Notes under the pieces: generated by a model | The model's input: the letters and a program-made list of their open reading frames with translations, nothing else | Databases searched by the model: none | Told to the model about the DNA's origin: nothing | In this document: piece by piece, positions 25,169-38,708 of the stretch | Layout: every line of letters starts with the position of its first letter | How positions within the stretch are numbered: the stretch's first letter is position 1 | Position numbers and translations under genes: made by a program | NCBI GenBank assembly: GCA_023053545.1 | Contig: JAKZAN010000004.1 | Coordinates: 1,922,001-1,986,000, forward strand | Length of the DNA stretch: 64,000 bases | Direction: 5' to 3' | From: Lepidurus packardi | Lineage: Eukaryota; Arthropoda; Branchiopoda; Notostraca; Triopsidae

Positions 25169-25838
25169 AAGTAGCCAGGTGATTTGGCTGTGAAGACGTG
25201 CAGGCAAACAGCAGTGGATAGTGGACGAGGAAACTAATCAGGGGATTTAGATGACGACATCTCAACATCTATTTTTCCTCAGAAGCAAGCAACGAGTCTC
25301 GACGAATTCTATCTAAATCAAATGATTCAGCAAAAAATATAGAAAGTAATTTGAAAAGGCGAAAAGACTTTTACAATAATTTATGCATGAAGGTATGGCA
25401 TACTTTTAAAGCACCCAATTTGAAGTTCAGTCAGAATTTAAATTTTGCGCCTTCGTCGTGAACCGGAAAAGCTGGCAAAAATGAATGCCAGTAGGTGGCG
25501 TTGATCATTGTTGACTGTCATGGCGTCCTTATTTGTTTTCCATGTACTAGCATAATAGTACGTTTAGTACCGTAATTAAACCTGTTCACTGTCCGTGTAA
25601 ACGTGCGGTTAATCTATTAATTAGGAAATAATTAGGTAAGTATAATATAATTAAATTCAGTCAGAAAATCAGCTGATTTATATAAATCTTCATTTCTCAT
25701 ACAGTGAAATACATACTCATAAAGTGTTATTTTCCTAAATCTGCAACTTCATTAATGGTTATAGATTAAAACTACAAACACCAGTACGGCTTAAGTTCCA
25801 CATTTATAGCAATTACGCAAATTTTTTAATTCCCAGTC
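25169..25838. other. Scm upstream region
   Basis: Non-coding AT-rich sequence before the Scm start codon. No TATA box or repeat is clear. Confidence 0.4.
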
Positions 25839-28528
<2,690 letters not shown>

Positions 28529-29871
28529 TGTTAGGAAAGTTCTGTGGTCTCTCAAAGGTGGAGGAGGTGGGGAAAATGTTGGTATACTCTGTGATAGCCC
28601 GGTTTCCAGTGTTAAAAATTACAATCCTTGTGCATTCTTCTTCTTCCCGCCCCAGTTTTTTTTTTTTTTTTAAGTTGTCTAAGTGTGCATTTCTTTTGTG
28701 TTTTTCCCTTCCTGATCAAAACTTTAAGCGTGGAAAGTTTACAACCTTTCAGGATAGGTAATCTCCTTAGTTTACAATCTTTTCTATCGCCATGATGGTT
28801 ATTTTTTAACTAAATCGGAAGTATAAGCGAAAAGTGAAACTACTATGAGTCACATGTTAATATCTTATGAATACATTGAAAAATTCTCGAGTAAAAAGTC
28901 TTCAAATCAGCGGGATTTTTGTGTTATAAACGCATAATTCTTGCATGTTACAGCTGTTTATGCTATATTCCAGCGAAAATAAAGATTTATTTATTGCGGT
29001 GTTTCTCTTATTCTATTTCTCAGGTGTTTCTCTTATTCTATTACTGGCTGTCGTGTAAAGTGTAATGTTGCGGGCCTAACGAAAACCTAGCAACTCAGAA
29101 CATTACAGATATCTAGCTGAGCTGAATTGTTTAATCGCGTATAAAGTACATAATCAGTTTAAGCAAGTGTTTTCTATTTAAGCGATTAAATCTAGGATAT
29201 GGTGCAGTGCTACTGTGAGTAGTAGGATATGGATTCCAATCCAGGAAACCCATAGTTCAAGGCGAATAAGGGACCACATTCAGGATTTACATTATTGTCA
29301 TTTAAAAAGGGCGTGTTAACGAAAGGGGTTCCATTCAAACCAAGGACATCGTAGTTTCCGTAGTTTCTTGAAAATACTGCACAGAATAGAAAGGAGATGC
29401 AAAATTACCATTTCTCTGTAAATATATGAAAAGCCTAGAATAGATACGTCTTTCTACAGTATAGCTAATCGTCTCAAGAGAGAAATTGAAGTTCCATGAT
29501 GTGAGTTTTCCTGTTGTTGGTTCCGCATCTCGTTTAAAACGATATATAAAACGATAATATTCACACTAGGCAACGGATTTTGGGACTACAATTCCTTTGG
29601 GCCAACTTTGAGGATATAAATTACCCGATATTGCGTTCGGCTTGTAATTGTACTGCAAGAAATACTCTCGGCATGTCCTAGTGCAAGTGTCGCAAATTGT
29701 CCTGCCCGTGGGTTGAAGAAAATTCATTGCCATTCAGTTGAGTAAAGTAATTTCTAGTAACACAGAATGTGCGTTTTGAAGAGAAGAGAAGTCATACAGG
29801 GTTTGCATTTCAGACATTTATTTAATAAATAAATACCCTATATGTACATACAGGAACCTTATGATGGCAGT
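28529..29871. other. Scm 3' UTR and intergenic DNA
   Basis: An AATAAA at 28978-28983 is a candidate Scm polyadenylation signal. A 20-bp direct repeat (GGTGTTTCTCTTATTCTATT) occurs at about 29000 and 29025. The rest shows no gene. Confidence 0.5.
28978..28983 (+). terminator. Candidate Scm polyadenylation signal
   Basis: AATAAA about 450 bp after the Scm stop codon. Confidence 0.35.
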
Positions 29872-30406
29872 TTAATAACGGGCGGGGGCAGGGTAGACAG
29901 CAGGGGCACGGTAGGCGGCAGGTGCAGGGTATGCAGCGGGGGCAGCATAAGCTGGGGCAGAGTAGGTTGGGGTACGGACGGTGGCCCAGACGGCGGCGAC
30001 TTCTGGGGTGTGTTGGGGGGCAACGGGCAAGTGGTCACCCTTGGGCTGGAATCCGTTCTCGTCAGCGACCCAGCTCAAAGTTAAACGTTCGCCATTAGGG
30101 GCAACCCAGTAAGAAGATCCGCGGTTGGTGTTTCCAGATTCGTAACCGATCTGCTTCTGGACTTGAGCTTCTTCGCGAGTTGTGCCATCAGATCCGGCGT
30201 AGCTAGAAAGTCAATACTTTAGATTAAAGAAGCAGAAAGATGATTGTATAAGCTTACCTCCATTGGCTGCTTCCGTCTGGGTTGCGAACATCACTCTGGC
30301 TCACGATGGTAATTTCGGGCTGCTTAGCGTAACTGGGGTAAGCTGCGGGGTACACACTGGCTGCGGAGGCAGCGGCCAAGAAAGCGGCGATCAAGAAGAA
30401 CTTCAT
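29872..30406 (-). CDS. R&R cuticle protein A
   Basis: Secreted chitin-binding structural protein of the cuticle, 159 aa, from exons 30406-30258 and 30202-29872. The signal peptide is MKFFLIAAFLAAASA. The Rebers-Riddiford domain spans QSDVRNPDGSSQWSYAGSDG to LTLSWVADENGFQPKGDHLP. The tail is rich in Ala-Pro-Ala-Tyr, as in many endocuticle proteins. It differs from the two genes upstream of it by its domain sequence and a shorter N-terminal linker. A TATA box precedes it. Confidence 0.92.
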
Positions 30407-30467
30407 TGTTGGTTTGGAGGTTTCAGAGAGTGAGACTGAACTGATTAGACTGAACCACGGACATCAC

Positions 30468-30474
30468 TTTTATA
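30468..30474 (-). promoter_or_regulatory. TATA box of cuticle gene A
   Basis: TATAAAA on the minus strand, with TCAGTTCAGTC (arthropod initiator-like TCAGT) about 30 bp downstream at 30443-30433. The same arrangement recurs before genes B and C. Confidence 0.65.
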
Positions 30475-30479
30475 CCGTG

Positions 30480-32214
30480 AAGAACTGGAGCAAGTTCAGT
30501 ATTTTACCGTCGGTATTAAGGTTCGCCTCGGGGAAGGGCGGCTTGAAATTATAAGCTTTACTTTTACTTTTACCTATCCTGGCATGACAAGCCAGCGTGC
30601 GTTCATTCTTCCTTTTGTTGTACAGGCGTATCGCTATATGAAGCACGGTTTAGCGTCCTTGTGAAGAATTTCAAAAAACAGGTTTGAAGACTATGTCAGT
30701 AAGGTGAATGTTTATAGTTGGCACGTGATCTCAAACCTGACGTGGTAAAAGCGTCACAGAGGATTGACTCCGTCATACTTCTCATTGAACCTGAAAAAAC
30801 TTCAGAAAAGTCCTGTCCTCATGTCGCACTACATTTGTTTACGAGATTGGGAAAGAGACGAGTATAAACTTGAACTCGAAAACCGTGCATCCTTGGTCGC
30901 TTCCAATGATAATACTGACGGTGTATTATTTGTGGTCTTCTTTCCTATAGTTTAGAATGTGATCAAAATTGTCCTATACACTTCTACAAAGTGTACATGA
31001 TCTAGGTACTCAATTCGAGAATTTTTCTGTGTTAGTACTTGGTATGAGGTCATCTACATGCCCTCTATTGGTATGTAACCTTGAGGGCAGCTTTGCCTAG
31101 TGAGAGGTCAGTTAGGAAAGGTGAGAGAGAGGGGTAGTAAGAATTGAGCGTCAACACGGTGACCATCGTTAGCTTGTGAGCCACACGTCCAATACACCAT
31201 ATCTTAGTACCAAATTTAAGACTAGAAGTCATACCAGTACTAGAGCTACGAATTGCCTTTCATTATGATTCTTAAAAAAATCCGTAGGGGAACAGCATTT
31301 CCTTTAACTAACTGTACTTCCATTAATATTTGGTTTAGTTTATAAAAATAGTTAAATTCTTTGTAATTTGTTTTACATAGACTTCACGCAATTCAAACTA
31401 TACTCTGCATATTTGATCTCAAGTTATCTTTTAACAATGCAAGATTTTTTTCTGCAATAAAATCGCAAGATTTTGGTCTTGTTGATGTGCTTTAATAGGC
31501 GCTGCAAAATTGGGCGCTTTTTAAACCTTGGTTCCAAGATTCTTGGCACTAGAATCGGAAATTTATTTGTAAAGTGTTTAGTTAGGCTGATTTTATGAGA
31601 AAATTTGACTTCAAAACAAAGCATGTAACCTCTCTTAAACATAGTTTATATTGTTCTAGACAACGGAAGACTACCAAACGTTCGAACTCAGGCTACAATT
31701 CTGGTTTCAAGAAAGCCTGTGCTCTGCTATTTTCGAAAAATTCTAACTATGACCACGGTATACATAATGTGCAGATCACTTCTATACTGTGACTAAAATG
31801 ATTAGCTCTAAAGGAATTTAAGTTTCGATTTCAAATTTCAACGTTAATTATACCAGTTGAGTAGCCATGGCTCTGTTTGCCTATAAATATCGTTGAGTAT
31901 CGTTTGCCTATAAATCAATCCATGTACATATTTTTTTTGCGTTGTAGTATTTATTGCTGCAATTCATTGCTGTGATTCCGATGCTATAGTCCTTTGCTTT
32001 CTGTCCAGTACAGTAAACTCAAACTATTTATCGGTATCTGGACGAAAGATAATTTCTTTCTATTTATTAATTTTTAGATTCTTTTTTTTTTTCTTGATCA
32101 GAAAGCTTACCTCAGAAAACTGGTTTATTTGTCAAGACTCAACAAGAAATCAGGAGACCATGTTTTGCGTTTCAAATATTTATTAATAAATAAATTTCGT
32201 ATGTTTTCGGCAAT
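30480..32214. other. Spacer of cuticle module 1-2
   Basis: Non-coding, but parts align with the spacer beyond gene B. For example 30690-30960 resembles 33060-33290, and 31410-31800 resembles 33590-33900. The whole module, not only the gene, was therefore duplicated. Confidence 0.55.
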
Positions 32215-32777
32215 TTAATAACGGGCGGGGGGCGGGGTGACAGCGGGGGCACGGTAGGTGACGGGAGCAACATAGGTGGGGGCAGCATAAGTGGGGGCGG
32301 CATAAGCTGAGGCAGAGTAGGTTGGGGGACGGATGGTGGCCCACACGGCGGCGACTTCCGGGGTGTATTGGGGGGCAACGGGCAAGTGGTCACCCATGGG
32401 TCGGAATCCGTTCTCGTCAGCAACCCAGGTCAAAGCGATGCGTTGGCCTTCGGGGGTAATGAAAGAGGAAGATCCGCTGTTGGTGTTGCCCATTTCCTTG
32501 CCGATCAACTTCTGGACTTGAGATTCTTCGCGGGTGGTTCCGTCCGATAATTGGTAGCTATGAAAAACGTAGATTTAAGTTGAAAGAAGTTTAAATAATT
32601 TGTAAAGAAAAAGACTTACCTAAATCGGCTGCTTCCGTCAGGGTTGCGGACATCGCTTTGGCTCACGATGGTGATATCATTTTGCTTGGCATGGCCGGTA
32701 GAGTAAGCCTGGGGTTGGTAAGGCAAGCTAGCGGCGGAGGCAGCAGCCAAGAAAGCGGCGATCAAGAAGAATTTCAT
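32215..32777 (-). CDS. R&R cuticle protein B
   Basis: 166-aa secreted chitin-binding cuticle protein from exons 32777-32620 and 32557-32215. It has the signal peptide MKFFLIAAFLAAASA, an N-terminal linker with QNDITIVSQSDVRNPDG, and the R&R core IALTWVADENGFRPMGDHLP. The tail repeats APTY. It is nearly identical to gene C in its second exon, which points to a recent duplication or gene conversion. Confidence 0.93.
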
Positions 32778-32837
32778 TGTTGGTTTGGAGGTTTCAGGGA
32801 GTGAGACTGAACTGATTGACTGAACCACGGAGAGTTC

Positions 32838-32844
32838 TTTTATA
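32838..32844 (-). promoter_or_regulatory. TATA box of cuticle gene B
   Basis: TATAAAA on the minus strand, about 61 bp before the start codon, followed by TCAGTTCAGTC as in gene A. Confidence 0.65.
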
Positions 32845-32849
32845 CCTGG

Positions 32850-34143
32850 ATCATCTGGAGAACGCATATCACTTTGCGGGCGAACCATAGGGCGAATCTA
32901 ACCGCTCATGGGGTTCACTTTTACTTTTGTTTGTTCCAGCGGAAATGTAGAAGAGCTTTCGTTCATCTCGTTGTCGCGAAAATTGCAATGTGGATGAGTT
33001 CCACCAAACGTTTTGGGTGAAGGTCGTCTGGAACTGTAAACGGCCTTGTGAAAAATTTCCCATCAAGTTCGATGACTGTGTCAGTTAGGTGCATGCGTAT
33101 GGATTATTCGTGATCTCATACATTTTAGTCTCAAACGTTTTAGTTAGTCATTGTTCTCCTTGAATCTGATCATGAATGAGCCGATCGTTAACTTGAACTC
33201 GAAAAACGCGTACCTTTCGTCGCTTCCAAGGATATTAATGGAGGCGTATCATTTGTAGACTTGTTTCCTTTAGTTTAGAATGTGGACCGAAACTATCCTA
33301 CTCTTTGACAAAATGCCAATGTACATCATGACGATCAATTGAAACATATTTTATAGTGGTTTAGTAAAGCTATGAAGTTCACTACTATTCTTAAAAACTC
33401 TGAACAAGAACAGTATTGTAGTAAATGTATTTCCATTAAAGATTGTAGTAAATGTTTGTAGAGTTTGTAGTAAACAGTTTGTAAGTAAAGTTTGTAGTAA
33501 ACAGTTTGTACTAAATGTATTTCCATTAACTCCTACTTGAGTTTATAAAATGGTTCGATTCTTTGTAATATCTACCATATGATTCAAATGATCATGTCAA
33601 ACGTGTCGTTTATTTATTGGCCTAATTTAATGTGCAATAAAATCGAATGAGTTTGGAGCAAGTAGTCTTGTGGGTGAGCTTTATCAGACACTGTTAGGAT
33701 TCTTAGTTTTAAAATTTTGACACTGGACTCAAACCTTTATTTGAAATGATTCCAGTTTCAGCTTATTTTAGTAGACATTTTAATTACGAAGTAGTCTTGC
33801 AACTTCTCTTAAACACGGTTTCTACTGGTCTAGAAAACGAAAGGCTACAAAAGCGTTAAAACCCTTGCTACCTCTTGCTAATTTCAATCAAGCCAGTAGT
33901 ATGCTACCTTCGTAGCTTTGACCACACTATATATTATATAGATCACCTAGATTCTGTGACTGACCACAACGATTAACCCTACAAAAATGTAAGTTTCGCT
34001 ACCAAATTCAATACTAATTATCCTGTGTAAATTTGGCTGAAGAGATATCGCTTGTATTTAAGTCCATCAATGTACACGGTTGTTTTGCTTTAAAATATGC
34101 GTTAGTAAATAAAACTTCTATCAAAGGAACATATTTTGGCAAT
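32850..34143. other. Spacer of cuticle module 2-3
   Basis: Non-coding. It contains a short local repeat of GTTTGTAGTAAA-like units at about 33410-33530. Other parts match the spacer downstream of gene A. Confidence 0.5.
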
Positions 34144-34706
34144 TTAGTAACGGGCAGGGGCCGGGGTGACAGCGGGGGCACGGTAGGTGACGGGAGCAAC
34201 ATAGGTGGGGGCAGCATAAGTGGGGGCGGCATAAGCTGAGGCAGAGTAGGTTGGGGGACGGATGGTGGCCCACACGGCGGCGACTTCCGGGGTGTATTGG
34301 GGAGCAACGGGCAAGTGGTCACCCATGGGTCGGAATCCGTTCTCGTCAGCAACCCAGGTCAAAGCGATGCGTTGGCCTTCGGGGGTAATGAAAGAGGAAG
34401 ATCCGCTGTTGGTGTTGCCCATTTCCGTGCCGATCAACTTCTGGACTTGAGATTCTTCGCGGGTCGTGCCGTCAGATAATTGGTAGCTATGAAACACGTA
34501 GATTTAAATAGAAAGAACATTATAATATTTTGTAAAAAAAAGACTTACCTCCACCGGCTGCTTCCGTCAGGGTTGCGGACATCGCTCTGGCTCACGATGG
34601 TGATATCGTTCTGCTTTGCATAGCCGGTAGAGTAAACCTGATGTTGGTAAGGCAATCTAGCGGCGGAGGCTGCTGCCAAGAAAGCGGCGATCAAGAAGAA
34701 TTTCAT
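34144..34706 (-). CDS. R&R cuticle protein C
   Basis: 166-aa paralogue of gene B with exons 34706-34549 and 34486-34144. The N-terminal linker differs slightly (ARLPYQHQVYSTGYAKQ), while the R&R core and the second exon are almost unchanged. It is the last of the three, and its upstream module is cut off by the tandem array at 35388. Confidence 0.93.
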
Positions 34707-34767
34707 TGTTGGTTTGTAGGTTTCAGAGGGTGAGACTGAACTGAATAAACTGAACCACGGAGAGTTC

Positions 34768-34774
34768 TTTTATA
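34768..34774 (-). promoter_or_regulatory. TATA box of cuticle gene C
   Basis: TATAAAA in the same position relative to the start codon as in gene B. Confidence 0.65.
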
Positions 34775-34779
34775 CCTGG

Positions 34780-35387
34780 GTCATCTGGAGAACGCACAAC
34801 ACTTTGCGGGCGAACCATAGGGCGAACCAAGGGCGAACCTTACCCCTCATGGGGTTCACTTTTACTTTTGTTTGTTCCAGCGGAAGTGCATAAGAGCTTT
34901 GGCTCATCTCATTGTCGAGAAAACCGCAACGTGAAAGAGTTTTCACCTAAGCAATTGGGTGAAGGTCGTCTTCAACTGAATACGTCCTTGCGAAGAAAAC
35001 AACCCATGTTCGATGTCCTGCACTAGAAAGGTAGGAACGTAAAGCAAGGCCTACATTTAGCAAGTAGTATCTCTAATCTTTGTTTTTTGTTGATCCCAGA
35101 ACAACAAAACCATTAGAAAGATCCACCATGTTATACGTTCAGGAACCATGCGAAAAACACTGCACAAAATACACATACCATTTAAACTACGACTTTAAAA
35201 TACAACGAGTACGAACTTAATTCAGAACCCGCTATTCTCTGCTTATATTTCCAAGGATAGCCCTGACGGTGTTCTAGAGCTTGATTCCGCGTATAAAATT
35301 TATTTATAGAATTACCCTTCATTCTCAGGGAAGATTTGGAACTTGTCGTTTGCACCCCAGGTTGAAGAACTGCTAACGAAATTAGAC
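34780..35387. other. Truncated upstream part of cuticle module 3
   Basis: Non-coding sequence that still aligns with the other modules: 35210-35290 resembles 30853-30925 and 33183-33260. It stops at the left edge of the tandem array. Confidence 0.55.
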
Positions 35388-35424
35388 AGAGTGCAGCGAA
35401 GAACTGCAAAGAATGCAGACTAAC

Positions 35425-36791
35425 CAGTGTAGTATCTGATCAACTCGCTGCTAGACGGGTGGATGTGTCAGTTGCGCATCACTCATGAATCCTACTATTG
35501 CACTTGGGATCGTGACCTTACACCAACGGCAAATAAACAACATTCAGTCATCCCTACGACAATCCCTGTCAGAGGTCACGAGTGCCTCAATTGGAAGATA
35601 CAAAATCAGGGTTCATATCACACAACATCGTTTGCAACCAAGATGGGGTCAATCACACGCACTCGAACAAAAGGCGACATAGACCATGAAGGTTTCTGTA
35701 TTGGGAAATCGGTTCACATTATTGTTGAGTGGGTAGAAGCCAGTTTGTCACCTGTGAGAATAGTGGCCAACCTTTCTCCACTAGGAGGAATCTCGAGTTA
35801 TGCTCTATTGTCTGGGGAACAGTTGGATTCGGACGGACCATTTGCAATGACAGACTTAGGTGGGGCAGCATATGGGATCTCCAATATAAACACCTCAGAT
35901 TGCAATCTTGTGAAGTTGTATAGTGGTCCCGGAATCATTCTCAAGTTTCCTGCAGGTGAAGAGATTCTGATCATTCACAAGTTGTCAACGGGTGTTCGCT
36001 TGAACGGGGTTATAGATCGCTGCTATGTGTCTTTATGGGCTACTGCAGATCCTTTCTTGTTTGTCACCAATGCAAGTTCTTATCCCCTACCTCAAGAATC
36101 TCTGGAAATTGTTGGTTCTTGGTCGTCTCTCCTACAGGCTGCAACGGAGTTTTCCGTATCTTCGTCACTTGCTGCTATTCTCAACTCCAGACAGATCAGT
36201 TTAATTAATATGTGTCGTCTAGAGACATCACTTCGGCGGGAGATGCTCTACTCATCAGCTTTAGACCCTGAAATGTTGGGGTATCGGCTTACTGGTCAAC
36301 CAGGGTGGTCGGCTACTGTTGCCGGTGAGCTTGTCAAGCTTAGTAAGTGCAGCAGTGTTGTAGTCAAATTAGCACCTAAGACATTATGCTACACTCTCCT
36401 TCCTATTGTTCGAGATGGCGACAAGTCAGAACAATTTATGCACCCTGTTCATAGAACAATCCACAACTCCGCTGTTCAAATATCTTGTGAAGACCCAGCA
36501 TTACCAGGGTTTTCATCTGGTAACCAATGGTATGAGATGTCTCCATCAATTCGCCCTCTTGGTCAAATCAACCCCTTACCCTCAGACCTCAAAGCTTATC
36601 ACACTCTGGATACTTCAAAGAGGGGTTTGCTGTACACAGCTGATGTTTTATCACGACTGGAGAGCACCACTTGGATCAATGATCGGAAACGTGTGTTACA
36701 TGATTCTCTGTTGAACATACGTTGAACAGCACCACCACCGGCCGGCTTTATCAACTCGCTGCAATCAGCTGGTTGATCAGATACTACACTG
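35425..36791. repeat. 20-bp inverted repeat around the unit 1 sense ORF
   Basis: CAGTGTAGTATCTGATCAAC at 35425-35444 recurs as its exact reverse complement at 36772-36791, with 1327 bp between. The same pair is in units 1-15. Unit 6 has one mismatch in its left arm, and unit 16 lacks the right arm. The right arm lies inside the antisense Myb/SANT-like frame, just after its KNLTQTY block. Confidence 0.85.
35463..36725 (+). CDS. Unit 1: viral glycoprotein-like ORF
   Basis: 420 codons from ATG to TGA, with no signal peptide and no transmembrane segment, so it resembles one exon or an ectodomain fragment. Cysteines are spread along it. N-glycosylation sequons include NTS and NAS. The C-terminal third has a CYTLLP block, then a Cys-Pro block, then QWYEMSP. 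That order resembles the ectodomain of chuvirus-type glycoproteins, which also occur as env-like genes of arthropod retroelements. This is inference from motif order, not a search result. An in-frame TAG lies 33 bp before the ATG. Unit 1 alone has Glu where the others have Gly in PAGGEIL, and shares Ile in LPIVRD with units 2 and 16. The array context suggests an endogenous, non-infectious copy. A host protein of unknown family is the alternative. Confidence 0.5.
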   Translation: MCQLRITHESYYCTWDRDLTPTANKQHSVIPTTIPVRGHECLNWKIQNQGSYHTTSFATKMGSITRTRTKGDIDHEGFCIGKSVHIIVEWVEASLSPVRIVANLSPLGGISSYALLSGEQLDSDGPFAMTDLGGAAYGISNINTSDCNLVKLYSGPGIILKFPAGEEILIIHKLSTGVRLNGVIDRCYVSLWATADPFLFVTNASSYPLPQESLEIVGSWSSLLQAATEFSVSSSLAAILNSRQISLINMCRLETSLRREMLYSSALDPEMLGYRLTGQPGWSATVAGELVKLSKCSSVVVKLAPKTLCYTLLPIVRDGDKSEQFMHPVHRTIHNSAVQISCEDPALPGFSSGNQWYEMSPSIRPLGQINPLPSDLKAYHTLDTSKRGLLYTADVLSRLESTTWINDRKRVLHDSLLNIR

Positions 36792-37026
36792 TACGTTTGT
36801 GTCAGATTTTTCAACTTCACTGATATCTCATCCACCGTACGGACGACACCAACACCTTCCAAAGACCGTCTCATGGACTCAAAAATAGGCTTATTGCGTT
36901 TTGCACGGCGCAGATCCTCGTAACTATCTTGCCAAATGTTTAACAAAGCTGACAACTCAGAATCAACCCAATTGGATGAGCGTTTTCTTTCTTCTTTTTC
37001 TTTCTTCCCAAGAGTGCAGCGAAGAA
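36599..37026 (-). CDS. Unit 1: antisense Myb/SANT-like domain ORF
   Basis: Read on the minus strand, a TTTGCAG acceptor at the 37026/37027 boundary opens a frame. It starts with a Lys/Arg-rich stretch and continues NWVDSELSALLNIWQDSYED, MRRSLEGVGVVRT and VKLKNLTQTY. This is the trihelix-type Myb/SANT-like domain found in many transposon-linked and regulatory proteins. The last about 42 codons (36599-36725) run opposite the tail of the sense ORF and are probably not genuine protein. No ATG or upstream exon is visible, so it looks like an exon fragment captured in the unit. Confidence 0.5.
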
Positions 37027-37085
37027 CTGCAAAGAATGCAGACTAACCAGTGTAGTATCTGATCAACTCGCTGCTAGACGGGTGG

Positions 37086-38348
37086 ATGTGTCAGTTGCGC
37101 ATCACTCATGAATCCTACTATTGCACTTGGGATCGTGACCTTACACCAACGGCAAATAAACAACATTCAGTCATCCCTACGACAATCCCTGTCAGAGGTC
37201 ACGGGTGCCTCAATTGGAAGATACAAAATCAGGGTTCATATCACACAACATCGTTTGCAACCAAGATGGGGTCAATCACACGCACTCGAACAAAAGGCGA
37301 CATAGACCATGAAGGTTTCTGTATTGGGAAATCGGTTCACATTATTGTTGAGTGGGTAGAAGCCAGTTTGTCACCTGTGAGAATAGTGGCCAACCTTTCT
37401 CCACTAGGAGGAATCTCGAGTTATGCTCTATTGTCTAGGGAACAGTTGGATTCGGACGGACCATTTGCAATGACAGACTTAGGTGGGGCAGCATATGGGA
37501 TCTCCAATATAAACACCTCAGATTGCAATCTTGTGAAGTTGTATAGTGGTCCCGGAATCATTCTCAAGTTTCCTGCAGGTGGAGAGATTCTGATCATTCA
37601 CAAGTTGTCAACGGGTGTTCGCTTGAACGGGGTTATAGATCGCTGCTATGTGTCTTTATGGGCTACTGCAGATCCTTTCTTGTTTATCACCAATGCAAGT
37701 TCTTATCCCCTACCTCAAGAATCTCTGGAAATTGTTGGTTCTTGGTCGTCTCTCCTACAGGCTGCAACGGAGTTTTCCGTATCTTCCTCACTTGCTGCTA
37801 TTCTCAACTCCAGACAGATCAGTTTAATTAATATGTGTCGTCTAGAGACATCACTTCGGCGGGAGATGCTCTACTCATCAGCTTTAGACCCTGAAATGTT
37901 GGGGTATCGGCTTACTGGTCAACCAGGGTGGTCGGCTACTGTTGCCGGTGAGCTTGTCAAGCTTAGTAAGTGCAGCAGTGTTGTAGTCAAATTAGCACCT
38001 AAGACATTATGCTACACTCTCCTTCCTATTGTTCGAGATGGCGACAAGTCAGAACAATTTATGCACCCTGTTCATAGAACAATCCACAACTCCGCTGTTC
38101 AAATATCTTGTGAAGACCCAGCATTACCAGGGTTTTCATCTGGTAACCAATGGTATGAGATGTCTCCATCAATTCGCCCTCTTGGTCAAATCAACCCCTT
38201 ACCCTCAGACCTCAAAGCTTATCACACTCTGGATACTTCAAAGAGGGGTTTGCTGTACACAGCTGATGTTTTATCACGACTGGAGAGCACCACTTGGATC
38301 AATGATCGGAAACGTGTGTTACATGATTCTCTGTTGAACATACGTTGA
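37086..38348 (+). CDS. Unit 2: viral glycoprotein-like ORF
   Basis: Intact 420 codons. It differs from the consensus by Gly in GHGCLNW (shared with unit 4), Arg in LLSREQ (unique), Ile in LFITNA (shared with units 3, 4 and 6) and Ile in LPIVRD (shared with 1 and 16). Confidence 0.5.
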   Translation: MCQLRITHESYYCTWDRDLTPTANKQHSVIPTTIPVRGHGCLNWKIQNQGSYHTTSFATKMGSITRTRTKGDIDHEGFCIGKSVHIIVEWVEASLSPVRIVANLSPLGGISSYALLSREQLDSDGPFAMTDLGGAAYGISNINTSDCNLVKLYSGPGIILKFPAGGEILIIHKLSTGVRLNGVIDRCYVSLWATADPFLFITNASSYPLPQESLEIVGSWSSLLQAATEFSVSSSLAAILNSRQISLINMCRLETSLRREMLYSSALDPEMLGYRLTGQPGWSATVAGELVKLSKCSSVVVKLAPKTLCYTLLPIVRDGDKSEQFMHPVHRTIHNSAVQISCEDPALPGFSSGNQWYEMSPSIRPLGQINPLPSDLKAYHTLDTSKRGLLYTADVLSRLESTTWINDRKRVLHDSLLNIR

Positions 38349-38649
38349 ACAGCACCACCACCGGCCGGCTTTATCAACTCGCTGCAATCAGCTGGTTGAT
38401 CAGATACTACACTGTACGTTTGTGTCAGATTTTTCAACTTCACTGATATCTCATCCACCGTACGGACGACACCAACACCTTCCAAAGACCGTCTCATGGA
38501 CTCAAAAATAGGCTTATTGCGTTTTGCACGGCGCAGATCCTCGTAACTATCTTGCCAAATGTTTAACAAAGCTGACAACTCAGAATCAACCCAATTGGAT
38601 GAGCGTTTTCTTTCTTCTTTTTCTTTCTTCCCAAGAGTGCAGCGAAGAA
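38222..38649 (-). CDS. Unit 2: antisense Myb/SANT-like ORF
   Basis: Same exon-like frame as in unit 1, without amino-acid change in the 118-codon core. Confidence 0.45.
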
Positions 38650-38708
38650 CTGCAAAGAATGCAGACTAACCAGTGTAGTATCTGATCAACTCGCTGCTAG
38701 ACGGGTGG

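Noticed and set aside
29842-30084. Gly/Arg-rich plus-strand ORF opposite cuticle gene A
   Set aside because: It is the complement of the Ala-Pro-Tyr repeat tail. Similar shadows lie opposite genes B and C.
35182-35409. Minus-strand ORF with a signal-peptide-like start (QFFAALCLISLAVLQPG)
   Set aside because: It has no ATG (it starts with TTG). The downstream part aligns with non-coding spacers of the other cuticle modules, and the first bases belong to the array leader.
36406-36714. 102-codon frame repeated in every unit (starts in another frame of the sense ORF)
   Set aside because: It is a shadow of the 420-codon ORF. It starts with a non-ATG codon and has no domain pattern of its own.
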